In this document: in pieces, positions 25,022 to 31,159 of the stretch
Layout of the letters: the number at the start of each line of letters is the position of its first letter
Numbering within the stretch: the first letter of the stretch is position 1
Source: CAYXZP01 sp964469485
Lineage (GTDB): Bacteria; Desulfobacterota; Binatia; UBA1149; CAYXZP01
Reading direction: 5' to 3'
Assembly (NCBI GenBank): GCA_964469485.1
Contig: CAYXZP010000016.1
Location: 1 to 31,159 of the forward strand
Length of the DNA stretch: 31,159 bases
Translations under genes and position numbers: made by a program
Notes under the pieces: generated by a model
The model's database searches: none
Seen by the model: the letters and a program-made list of their open reading frames with translations, nothing else
What the model was told of the DNA's origin: nothing

Positions 25022-25046
25022 TGTCTGCCGCTTTTCGTGGCGGACA
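25022..25046. other. Hairpin between the divergent E2 and MTHFR-like genes
   Basis: TGTCTGCC (25022-25029) and GGCGGACA (25039-25046) form an eight-base stem (one wobble pair) with a nine-base loop. It lies between the divergent starts and next to an AT-rich TAGTATAT box (25053-25060) that could serve as -10 on either strand. It could be an operator or an RNA hairpin. Confidence 0.3.
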
Positions 25047-25078
25047 GCCTAGTAGTATATCATGGCCAGTCCTGCGCA

Positions 25079-26026
25079 ATGGAAGTCGCCTCCCTGTACA
25101 AGGACCCGGCCAACTGGCCGGTGCTGTCGGCCGAAACCTTTCCGACGGAGAACTTCCGTTCGATAGACCGGATACTGGCGGCCGTCGAGGAACTAATTCC
25201 GCGCGGCATCAGCGTGGTGACCACGACTTGGGGGGCCCTTGGCAGCCCGCGCGGCGGGACCGCCTCGATATGCCGCATCATCCACGAAAGGTTCGACATC
25301 CCGACGGTCGTCCACCTCAACATCCAGGGCAAGACGCGCGGAGACATAGAGAACATCCTGCGTTCTCTTCACCTCGACGGCCTCCACAACATCTTGGCGC
25401 TCGGAGGAGATCCGCCCGCCGGCCGCACCGACCATGTGCCGGCCGAGCTTCGCCACCGCCATGCCACCGACCTGGTGGCCCAGATCGCCGCGATGAACCG
25501 GGGGGTCTGGCTCGATGGCGACGGCACCGCGGGGCGCGAAGGCATCGAGACCCGCTTCGGCGTAGGGGTGGCCGGCTTCCCCGAGGTACATCCCGACGAC
25601 TTCGTCGAGGCCGACGGTGTGGAGGCCAGCCGGGAGCGTTATCTGGTCCATCTCAAGGCCAAGGTGGATGCCGGCGCCGATTATGTCGTGTGTCAGATGA
25701 TATTCGACGACCGTCTCTACTTCGACTTCGTCGAGGCCGCCCGCAGCGCTGGCATCGAGGTGCCGATCGTTCCCGGCATCCTGCCGCTTGACCGCTGGCG
25801 GCAGGCCGAGCGTTTCATAGGACCCGAGCTGAGGATCTCCATGCCCGAGGAGATCGCCGATAGGTTGCGTTCGGCCGGCTCGGACGAAGATCAGGCCGGC
25901 ATAGCCGAGCAACACATGGGCGCTGTGGTGCGCCGCCTGCTCGAGGCCGGCGTGCCGGGCGTCCACTTCTACTGCATGAACCGCTCGGGACCGACCGCGC
26001 GCGTGCTCGAACTGGCCACCGCCTGA
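25079..26026 (+). CDS. Methylenetetrahydrofolate reductase (MetF) family protein
   Basis: A 315-residue TIM-barrel flavoprotein of the MTHFR family. SAETFPTENF near 17-26 aligns with the SFEFFPPK block and keeps the catalytic Glu. VVTTTWGALGSPRGGTAS near 45-62, then HLNIQGKTRGDIENIL and GLHNILALGGDPP complete the folate and FAD regions. The usual RGDPP appears as GGDPP. Family members reduce methylene-THF to methyl-THF for methionine synthesis or one-carbon flux. The best start is ATG 25079, though no ribosome-binding site is seen. It is divergent from the E2 operon, and a hypothetical gene follows after 69 bases. Confidence 0.82.
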   Translation: MEVASLYKDPANWPVLSAETFPTENFRSIDRILAAVEELIPRGISVVTTTWGALGSPRGGTASICRIIHERFDIPTVVHLNIQGKTRGDIENILRSLHLDGLHNILALGGDPPAGRTDHVPAELRHRHATDLVAQIAAMNRGVWLDGDGTAGREGIETRFGVGVAGFPEVHPDDFVEADGVEASRERYLVHLKAKVDAGADYVVCQMIFDDRLYFDFVEAARSAGIEVPIVPGILPLDRWRQAERFIGPELRISMPEEIADRLRSAGSDEDQAGIAEQHMGAVVRRLLEAGVPGVHFYCMNRSGPTARVLELATA

Positions 26027-26095
26027 GCTCAGGCTCGAATAGGCGCCGGCCCGGCTGCGTCATCCAATAGGGGCGGCCTTGCGCGCTCCGATGCA

Positions 26096-26539
26096 GTGCT
26101 TAAGTTCAAAGGCGTGGACGTGAAAGAGGTTAAACAACGCGACGAGGGTCCGGCGGAGGGCGGCAAGGCCGAACAGGTGCTTGCGGCCGAGTCCCCGTTG
26201 CGCGCGGCCGCCAAAGCCCTGCGCGCCAAGGCCGATCCCCGCGCTCTTGCGCTCGGTGCGGGACTGCAGTCTCTTTGGAAGCGGCTCTTTCCCTTGCTCG
26301 GCGTAACGCCGGCACGGGCCGGCGAGTATCCCGGCGTATTCAAGGTGGAGGCGGGCGACCGCCCGGGCGAGGCCCTGGTCCAGATAGAGCTTCCCGACCA
26401 GCCCTACCAGCCCGGCCGTGCCTCCGGGATGGAGCGTGTGATCACGCTTGCCGTCCGGCTCGAGCACGACCACCGCCTGCTCGGCGACCGCTACTACTGC
26501 GTCGATTGCGAGGTCCCGGCCGAAGACACGCGGCACTGA
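26096..26539 (+). CDS. Hypothetical protein, 147 residues
   Basis: I do not recognise this protein. It is soluble, with no signal peptide or membrane segment. The N-terminal half is alanine-rich and charged (AEQVLAAESPLRAAAKALRAK), suggesting helix, and the second half looks like a small beta domain (GVFKVEAGDRPGEALVQIEL, then RYYCVDCEV near the C-terminus with a Cys-X2-Cys pair). The GTG at 26096 is the only convenient start, so the true start is uncertain. It lies 69 bases after the MTHFR-like gene on the same strand and may be cotranscribed. A conserved short protein rather than a chance frame is supported by the codon use, by eye only. Confidence 0.5.
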   Translation: MLKFKGVDVKEVKQRDEGPAEGGKAEQVLAAESPLRAAAKALRAKADPRALALGAGLQSLWKRLFPLLGVTPARAGEYPGVFKVEAGDRPGEALVQIELPDQPYQPGRASGMERVITLAVRLEHDHRLLGDRYYCVDCEVPAEDTRH

Positions 26540-26549
26540 CGCGCGAAGT

Positions 26550-26789
26550 CGCGCGCGAGATGCCGATGCGCTTGCCGACGCTTATATCGGGTACCGAGCG
26601 CCGCGCCACAAGATAGATACAGTCCTTGCCCTTGGCCGAACGTACCAGGCGGGTGCCGTCGTCATCGGCCGTGATCGACAGGGCCTGGCAGAGTTTGCCC
26701 GGGCCGTTGTGGGGATAGGCCTCGGTCTCGACTATGCGGCCGCGCATCACCACGCCCTTGCTCATACGGACCAGCCTTGCCCCGAGAAG
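26550..26789 (-). pseudogene. Remnant of a DNA-3-methyladenine glycosylase (Mpg/AAG) gene
   Basis: The minus strand encodes LLGARLVRMSKG followed by RGRIVETEAYPHNGPGKLCQ and ALSITADDDGTRL, then VGKRIGISRA. These match the N-terminal (LLG..LVR...GRIVETEAY) and C-terminal (NGPGKLCQALGIT...GPRIGIS.A) parts of Mpg, but about 90 residues between ETEAY and NGPGKL, including the catalytic Glu and Tyr region, are missing. The PWRFW ending is also absent. No start codon with a ribosome-binding site precedes it, and it is squeezed between two genes. I read it as a decayed gene with an internal deletion. A shortened functional derivative is possible but unlikely. Confidence 0.6.
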
Positions 26790-26807
26790 TCCGGGGGCCG
26801 CCCGGCC

Positions 26808-26836
26808 TTCACCTGGGCGGTCGGCTGTGGGACAAT
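26808..26836 (+). promoter_or_regulatory. Putative leaderless promoter of the molybdopterin oxidoreductase
   Basis: TTCACC (26808-26813), 17-base spacer, GACAAT (26831-26836), then six bases to the GTG at 26843. This is the same short spacing seen at pdxH and TetR. Confidence 0.35.
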
Positions 26837-26842
26837 CCCTTC

Positions 26843-28933
26843 GTGCCGCTTCACCACCGTATCTGCAATCTCTGCGAGGCCTGCTGCGGCGTCCTGATAG
26901 AGACCGAGGGCCAGCGGGTCGTCTCGGTGGTCGGCGACCCGGACGATCCCTTTTCCAAGGGTCACATCTGTCCCAAGGCATATGCGCTCAAGGACCTGCA
27001 TGAGGACCCCGACCGGCTGACCCGTCCGCTTCTTCGCCAGGGCGACCAGTGGCAAGAGCTATCCTGGGACGAGGCCATCGAGCAGGCCGCCCAGGGGCTT
27101 CACGGCGTGCAAGAGCGGCACGGCCGCGACGGTGTGGCCACATATCTCGGCAACCCGACGGTCCACAACCTGGCGGCCACGCTCGGTGGGCCTACTTTCA
27201 TACGGGCGCTCGGTAGCCGGGTGCGCTTCAGCGCATCCTCGCTCGACCAGTTCCCGCGCATGCTGGCCTCATACTTTGTCTACGGAATGCAGCTCGGCTT
27301 CCCGATACCCGACATCGATCATACGGATTTCTTTCTCATCCTCGGCGGCAACCCGCTTGTCTCGAACGGCAGCCTGATGACGGCCCCAGACATGAAGCGG
27401 CGGCTTCGCGAGATCCGCGGCCGCGGCGGCCGGGTCGTCGTGGTGGACCCGCGCCGGACCGAGACGGCCGATGTCTCCGACGAGCATTTTTTCATAAGGC
27501 CGGGCACCGACGCGCTGTTGCTGGCGGCGATGCTCAACACGGTCTTTGCCGAAGGTCTGGTCAGCCTGGGGGCCTGCCAGGGCAGAACCGACGGGTTGGA
27601 GCAACTCGAGGACGCAGTGAAAGCGCTTACGCCGGAGGCGGCAAGCCGCCCGACCGGCATCGATGCCGAAGATATAAGGCGGCTCACACGCGAGTTCGCG
27701 GCCGCGCCCACCGCTGCTTGTTACGGGCGGGTGGGCACCTGTCTTCAGTCCTTCGGCAGCCTAGCCAACTTTCTCATCGACGCCTTGAACGTCACCACCG
27801 GCCGCATCGACCGGCGCGGCGGGATGCTCTTTACCCGCCCGGCCGCCGGCGCGGGCTCACGCGGACACTACGGGCGCTGGCGCTCGCGCATCCGCGGCAC
27901 GGCCGAGTTCAGCGGCGAGCTTCCCACGGCCAGCCTCGCCGAGGAGATCGAGACCGAGGGCGAGGGGCAGGTTCGTGCGATGTTCACGCTGGCCGGCAAC
28001 CCGGTGCTCTCGGCCCCCAACGGGCGCCGGCTCGACCGCGCGCTGGAAAGGCTGGAGTTCATGGTCTCGGTCGACCCGGCCATCAACGAGACCACGCGCC
28101 ACGCCGACGTGATACTGCCGCCGCGGTCCGCACTCGAGAACGATCAGTACTCGCTGGCCTTCAACGCGCTTTCGGTTCGAAACGTGGCCAAGTTCAGCCG
28201 TCCGGTGTTCGAACCGGAGGCCGATAGCCTGAGCGAGTGGGAGATCCTCGGGCGCCTGGCCACGCGTCTCGACGAACTTCGCGGCGGTGACGGTTCGGCG
28301 TCAACGATGTTCGCGGCAAGCCCGGCCGAGATCATCGACATGATGCTGGCTGGCGGCCCCTACGACCTCACCGTGGATAAACTTCTCGAGCAACCTTCGG
28401 GCGTCGACCTCGGCGCGCTCGAGGAGGGCGGCTTGGAACGTGGCGCCATCGGCCACGAAAACGGGCGGCTCGGTCTGTTCAACGAACACATCGCGTCCGA
28501 ACTCTTGCGGCTCGGCGAAGAGCTCGACGATCTCGATGAATTACCCGAGTTCACGCTTATCGGACGCCGCCAGCTGCGCTCGAACAATTCCTGGATGCAC
28601 AACTGCCCGAGTCTGATGAAGGGACGCGACCGTTGTACCTTGCTCGTTCACCCGGCCGATGCCGAGCGCTGCGGTATCAGCGACGGCGCGCGCGTGAGCG
28701 TGAAAAGCCGGGTCGGAACCGAAGAGGCAACCGCCGAGCTGAGCGACGAGATCATGCCGGGCGTGGTAAGCCTCCCGCACGGCTTCGGACACAGCCGTCC
28801 GGGGCTCAGAATGGCGGTGGCCGCGCGCCGTCCGGGTAGCTCGATCAATGATCTTACCGACGACGGTCCGATAGAGGCCCTGCTCGGCAATGCCGTGATG
28901 AACGGCGTACCCGTCGAACTGTCCCCGCTCTGA
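26843..28933 (+). CDS. Molybdopterin-dependent oxidoreductase (DMSO reductase superfamily)
   Basis: A 696-residue cytoplasmic-type enzyme. The N-terminal [4Fe-4S] motif is CNLCEACC (C8, C11, C15) with the fourth Cys in HICPKAY. The molybdopterin regions follow: ILGGNPLVSNGSLMTAPD, then VVVVDPRRTETADVSD and FIRPGTDALLLAAM, and the C-terminal cofactor-binding domain with RSNNSWMHNCPSL. Where formate dehydrogenases have Sec or Cys as Mo ligand, this protein has SASSLDQFPRML, so it is probably not a classical formate dehydrogenase. No Tat signal is visible. GTG 26843 is chosen because the family start fits and a promoter lies directly upstream. Substrate unknown. Confidence 0.85.
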   Translation: MPLHHRICNLCEACCGVLIETEGQRVVSVVGDPDDPFSKGHICPKAYALKDLHEDPDRLTRPLLRQGDQWQELSWDEAIEQAAQGLHGVQERHGRDGVATYLGNPTVHNLAATLGGPTFIRALGSRVRFSASSLDQFPRMLASYFVYGMQLGFPIPDIDHTDFFLILGGNPLVSNGSLMTAPDMKRRLREIRGRGGRVVVVDPRRTETADVSDEHFFIRPGTDALLLAAMLNTVFAEGLVSLGACQGRTDGLEQLEDAVKALTPEAASRPTGIDAEDIRRLTREFAAAPTAACYGRVGTCLQSFGSLANFLIDALNVTTGRIDRRGGMLFTRPAAGAGSRGHYGRWRSRIRGTAEFSGELPTASLAEEIETEGEGQVRAMFTLAGNPVLSAPNGRRLDRALERLEFMVSVDPAINETTRHADVILPPRSALENDQYSLAFNALSVRNVAKFSRPVFEPEADSLSEWEILGRLATRLDELRGGDGSASTMFAASPAEIIDMMLAGGPYDLTVDKLLEQPSGVDLGALEEGGLERGAIGHENGRLGLFNEHIASELLRLGEELDDLDELPEFTLIGRRQLRSNNSWMHNCPSLMKGRDRCTLLVHPADAERCGISDGARVSVKSRVGTEEATAELSDEIMPGVVSLPHGFGHSRPGLRMAVAARRPGSSINDLTDDGPIEALLGNAVMNGVPVELSPL

Positions 28934-28942
28934 AAAAAACGC

Positions 28943-28972
28943 TTGACGGTCGTACCTCGGGAGGAGTAGCCT
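28943..28972 (+). promoter_or_regulatory. Putative promoter of the intergenic RNA candidate
   Basis: TTGACG (28943-28948) and TAGCCT (28967-28972), 18-base spacer. It lies 10 bases after the molybdopterin oxidoreductase stop and points into a hairpin-rich stretch without coding potential. Confidence 0.35.
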
Positions 28973-28978
28973 CTGCTT

Positions 28979-29115
28979 GCCCGGCCCGAACGGTCGGAAA
29001 AGTGGCCGCCGGGTCTCGGGAAATAGGACGCCCTACAGAGGCGTACTGCGGGAGGCCGGTATCGCCGGTCTCGTTCTGGAGGCAAGGAGACGACCCTTGT
29101 CTCCAGAACATATTT
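28979..29115 (+). ncRNA. Candidate structured small RNA, no family recognised
   Basis: This non-coding stretch between convergent genes folds by eye into four successive hairpins. The first has GCCCGGC (28979-28985) pairing with GCCGGGT (29008-29014), enclosing CCGA/TCGG. The second has ACGCC (29028-29032) pairing with GGCGT (29040-29044). The third has GAGGCCGG (29052-29059) pairing with CCGGTCTC (29065-29072). The fourth is a 14-base stem at 29074-29108. A promoter-like pair lies just upstream and an AT-rich ATATTT follows the last stem. It does not match SRP RNA, tmRNA, tRNA-Sec or the common riboswitches that I can recognise. Because both flanking genes end here, it could instead be a compound terminator. 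Confidence 0.35.
29074..29108. terminator. Strong 14-bp hairpin, candidate terminator
   Basis: Arms at 29074-29087 and 29095-29108 (TTCTGGAGGCAAGG and CCTTGTCTCCAGAA, one G-T wobble) around a seven-base loop, followed on the plus strand by CATATTT. There is no true U-tract. It sits between convergent genes, so it may end transcription of either or of the RNA candidate. Confidence 0.45.
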
Positions 29116-29150
29116 AGGGCCGTGGCGCGCGCTTCACACGTTCTTCACCA

Positions 29151-29787
29151 CTACATCTGACTGGTTCTCGTGGCGCCGGCCCCTTCATCGAGCTGAGCCA
29201 GCTCGGACTCGATCGCAGCGGCCAGGCCCGGGCCGTCAAGGTGCGTCAGGTTTTCGAGGAAGGCGGCGTGCGGTCGCCCGCGCCGGTAACCGGGTTCACG
29301 GGAGGGATGTCTCAGCGCCCCCGACATGAGTTCGATATCGGCCGCCACCGTGGACAAGCACGGCCCCCCTTATCTTGCGTATCGCCAGTCCTCCGACCTT
29401 GCGGTCGCCGCGCATCAGGTCTCCGCTCGGGTCGCGTTCGAGATCGAGGAGGGTCGAGAGCATCGAGGTAACCAACTCGCGGGCCGCCGAGACCGGATGA
29501 GCGCCCGAGAGCAGGTGTTCGGGAAGGGCCACGGCCCACTGAAGGGTGCCCGGTCCGACCATCACGCTGCCACCCCCCGAGAAGCGACGAATGACAGGGA
29601 TGCCATGGCGCCCGCAGAACTCAAGATCGATGTCGGCTTCGACCCTTGAACCGCGGCCGGCCACGACCGCATAGGAGTCGAGTTGCCAGAGCCGCGACGC
29701 CGGGCAGCCGCTCGTGGCCGTCCGTTCGAGCAGTTCGCGGTCGGCGGCCAGCTCTTTTTCTACCGCCGTTCTTGTCTGGGCCCTCAC
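29151..29787 (-). pseudogene. Lipoate--protein ligase A family gene with a frameshift
   Basis: Two minus-strand frames together make one LplA-like protein of about 212 residues. The first (29787 to about 29345) has RLWQLDSYAVVAGRG, then GIPVIRRFSGGGSVMVGPGT and KVGGLAIRKIRGAVLVHG, with the adenylate-binding Lys region. The second (about 29357 to 29151) continues with VAADIELMSGALRHPSREPG, then YRRGRPHAAFLENL, a typical C-terminal block. The frames differ by one base near 29345-29357, where family proteins read HGTLLxxxDxELM; a small deletion (two or five bases) fits best. This is either a true lesion or an assembly error. The GTG start overlaps the alpha/beta hydrolase stop (GTGA). Confidence 0.75.
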
Positions 29788-30344
29788 GCGGCCTCGCCCC
29801 CGGTTACCTGGTGAAGGAAGCCGAGCAGAAGTTCGTTGAAGCGCGCGGCGGTCTCCGTCATGGGTTCACGTGCCGCGCCGGTCATAAGCTCGAGCCGTGA
29901 GTTGGCCAGTCCCTCAGCGGTGCGTTCCGCGTTGGCCACGGCGGCCAACAGGTCATTGGTGCCGGCTATGACCAGAGCCGGGACGCGGATCGTCGCAATG
30001 GCTTCGAGCCGGCCGGCATCGCCGTCGGGCGAGACCAGGACCAGGCCGCATACCTTCGCGGGCAGGCTACGGGCGACCTCGAGAGCCACGGACGCACCCA
30101 TGCCCGAGCCCACAAGCGTGGCCGGGGCGCCGGCATGGGCCCCGAGAAACTTCGAGATGCGGGCGGCGAGCGTGGCGACCGAGCTGTCAGAGGCGCAGTC
30201 GATGAGAACCAAGGAGTAGCGGGGCAGCAGGACCTCGGTCTGAGCCGACCACTGGGCGCGGTCGCGGGCGAAGTCGGGGATCAGGCATACCGGTGGACCG
30301 CTGCCTCGAAGTTCCACAGTCGGGCCGATCTCTACAAAGGCCAT
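29784..30344 (-). CDS. Alpha/beta hydrolase fold protein lacking catalytic residues
   Basis: A 186-residue, short alpha/beta hydrolase. The fold is clear from GSGPPVCLIPDFARDRAQW near 14-32, the elbow region PATLVGSGMGASVALEVARS (74-93), GLVLVSPDG and LVIAGTNDLL with the acid D131. At the nucleophile elbow the usual Gly-x-Ser-x-Gly reads G79-S80-G81-M82-G83, so Gly replaces the Ser, and the C-terminal His region reads AAREPMTETAARF, with Arg at the expected His. A lid domain is also missing. It is probably a non-catalytic member. ATG 30344 is preceded by AAGG directly. Its stop overlaps the lipoate ligase start, so the two are translationally coupled. Confidence 0.75.
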   Translation of the reverse strand: MAFVEIGPTVELRGSGPPVCLIPDFARDRAQWSAQTEVLLPRYSLVLIDCASDSSVATLAARISKFLGAHAGAPATLVGSGMGASVALEVARSLPAKVCGLVLVSPDGDAGRLEAIATIRVPALVIAGTNDLLAAVANAERTAEGLANSRLELMTGAAREPMTETAARFNELLLGFLHQVTGGEAA

Positions 30345-30428
30345 CCTTATACTTGTGCGCCTTTTGACCCCCCCCTTGCAACGCTGCGGGTCTTTTGGCT
30401 ATCGCTTGGGCCCGTGGACCTGGACGGT
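30345..30428. other. Short intergenic region with an eight-C run
   Basis: It separates the DUF2889 stop from the alpha/beta hydrolase start. It contains a run of eight C (30368-30375), eight G on the coding strand, and a TATAAGG box just before the ATG. No clear promoter or terminator is seen. Confidence 0.3.
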
Positions 30429-30995
30429 TCAGCTAATATCGCGTTCGGGCATGGGCTGCGTGCGGCGGCGAAGCGGCTTGGCATGTTCGGCTATGAGGCC
30501 GGCGTTGTCCTCGCTGTAGGAGAAACAGGTGTTGCGCATGCCGGGGATGGACTCGAGCACGCCACGGTGACGGGCCGGCGGATCGTCGGGGCCATCCTTG
30601 ACCGCATCCGGGAGCGAGGCGAAGAAGCGCACGAAGTGCAGCTGGTAGGCGGCCTGGGCGATCTCGACGACCAGTTCCGATATGCGGTGGCAGCCCGAGG
30701 GTCCGCCCACGCGACGGCGCGCGTCCACGGTGAAGCCGCGTTCGACCTTCATGCCGACCAAGGACTCGATGCGCGGGTGAGTCATGTTGCAGACCTCGGT
30801 GAACGGTCCCCCGCGCACCTCGGCCCTTGCCGCGGTTATTTCGAGCGAAGGATGAACGATCTCGATCTCGGCGTGCACGTCGTGGACCTCGTCCTGCAGG
30901 AAGGCCTCTATAAGGAAGCGGTCGCCGTCGATGCCGTCGAGCGGATAGATGTTGGTCTCCTTGGTGCGGTGGTAGATCGCGCTTATTTTGCTCAT
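30429..30995 (-). CDS. DUF2889 domain-containing protein
   Basis: A 188-residue soluble protein. The start ISAIYHRTKETNIYPLDGID is followed by FLIEAFLQDEVHDVHAEIEI and HPSLEITAARAEVRGGPFTE, then GMKVERGFTVDARRRVGGPS with the conserved GCHRISELV block near 125. These are the characteristic features of DUF2889, whose function is unknown. ATG 30995 is chosen because the family begins there; the frame is open upstream into the thiC coding region. It follows thiC by 26 bases on the minus strand. Confidence 0.8.
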   Translation of the reverse strand: MSKISAIYHRTKETNIYPLDGIDGDRFLIEAFLQDEVHDVHAEIEIVHPSLEITAARAEVRGGPFTEVCNMTHPRIESLVGMKVERGFTVDARRRVGGPSGCHRISELVVEIAQAAYQLHFVRFFASLPDAVKDGPDDPPARHRGVLESIPGMRNTCFSYSEDNAGLIAEHAKPLRRRTQPMPERDIS

Positions 30996-31021
30996 CTGTG
31001 ACGACCCTTGGGCCCGGCGGC

Positions 31022-31159
31022 CTAACGCGAATTCCGGTATTCGGACGCCTTTTCGGCCAGGCCCTTTTCGATGGCCTCCTGGGCCGTGTAGCCGTGTTCG
31101 TCGGCGTAACGGCGCACGTCCTCGGTGATCTTCATCGAGCAGAACTTCGGTCCGCACAT
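31022..31159 (-). CDS. thiC: Phosphomethylpyrimidine synthase ThiC, C-terminal fragment
   Basis: The last 45 codons of a gene that continues past the right edge. The fragment MCGPKFCSMKITEDVRRYAD carries the second and third cysteines of the C-terminal [4Fe-4S] motif of ThiC (CX2CX4C), the radical SAM enzyme that makes the HMP pyrimidine of thiamine from aminoimidazole ribotide. It ends with GLAEKASEYRNSR. The match is short but the motif is almost unique to ThiC. It is the most upstream visible gene of the minus-strand group that continues with DUF2889. A thiamine riboswitch, if present, would lie beyond the window. Confidence 0.88.
   Translation of the reverse strand: MCGPKFCSMKITEDVRRYADEHGYTAQEAIEKGLAEKASEYRNSR

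Noticed and set aside
26021..26034. Perfect palindrome GCCTGAGCTCAGGC over the stop of the MTHFR-like gene
   Set aside because: Only 14 bases with no loop of usable size and no T-run; it could be a weak terminator but is plausible by chance in GC-rich DNA.
28979..29115. 6S RNA, SRP RNA or a known riboswitch
   Set aside because: I compared it by eye with the conserved cores that I remember and found no match, and no gene lies downstream on the same strand for a riboswitch to control.
30368..30375. Run of eight C as a phase-variation tract
   Set aside because: It lies in an intergenic region, outside the coding sequences and without a clear promoter spacing effect, and this genome shows no other such tracts.

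Overview
The window is GC-rich, densely packed bacterial chromosome. I see no phage genes, transposases, rRNA, tRNA or CRISPR array. The mix of several crotonases, a flavin/F420-type LLM enzyme, an arsenosugar radical SAM enzyme, a DUF2889 protein, a carotenoid oxygenase and a selenoprotein suggests an environmental lineage of the former Deltaproteobacteria (Myxococcota, Desulfobacterota or Binatota-like). That placement is inference from gene content only; there is no marker gene to fix it. A run of ten N at 16927-16936 and two damaged genes suggest a draft or metagenome assembly.

Layout. 1-327: partial crotonase, minus. 420-2290: M20 metallopeptidase and dCTP deaminase, overlapping ATGA. 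2292-2852: YqgE, minus, divergent from an LLM oxidoreductase (2933-3901). 3898-8188: a minus-strand haem operon of a HemD-HemE fusion, then HemH, then a HemY-type oxidase. 8324-8755: double-CBS protein. 8759-12493: minus-strand aldehyde dehydrogenase, AsmA-like protein and enoyl-CoA hydratase. 12605-14995: exported DUF255 thioredoxin-domain protein. 14999-16980: minus-strand PdxH, DoxX and ArsS. 17063-21848: a tight plus-strand operon of TetR, carotenoid oxygenase, DUF1499 protein, crotonase, kinase-like protein and a selenocysteine DsbA/FrnE-like protein. 21860-24988: minus-strand 2-oxo acid dehydrogenase E2, E1-alpha and E1-beta. 25079-26539: MTHFR-like protein and a hypothetical protein. 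26550-26789: remnant of a 3-methyladenine DNA glycosylase. 26843-28933: molybdopterin oxidoreductase. 28943-29115: hairpin-rich region, possibly a small RNA. 29151-31159: minus-strand ThiC (partial), DUF2889, a catalytically degenerate alpha/beta hydrolase and a frameshifted lipoate ligase.

The strongest result is the selenoprotein at 21231-21848. An in-frame TGA replaces the first Cys of a CPWC redox motif and is followed at the right distance by a SECIS-like hairpin, so ordinary gene calling would truncate it. Other unusual points are the HemD-HemE fusion, the structured intergenic RNA candidate, and several promoters whose -10 boxes lie only 6-10 nt before the start codon, suggesting frequent leaderless transcripts. 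ThiC and the lipoate ligase serve cofactors (thiamine diphosphate and lipoate) that the neighbouring dehydrogenase complex needs, but a functional link is inference.
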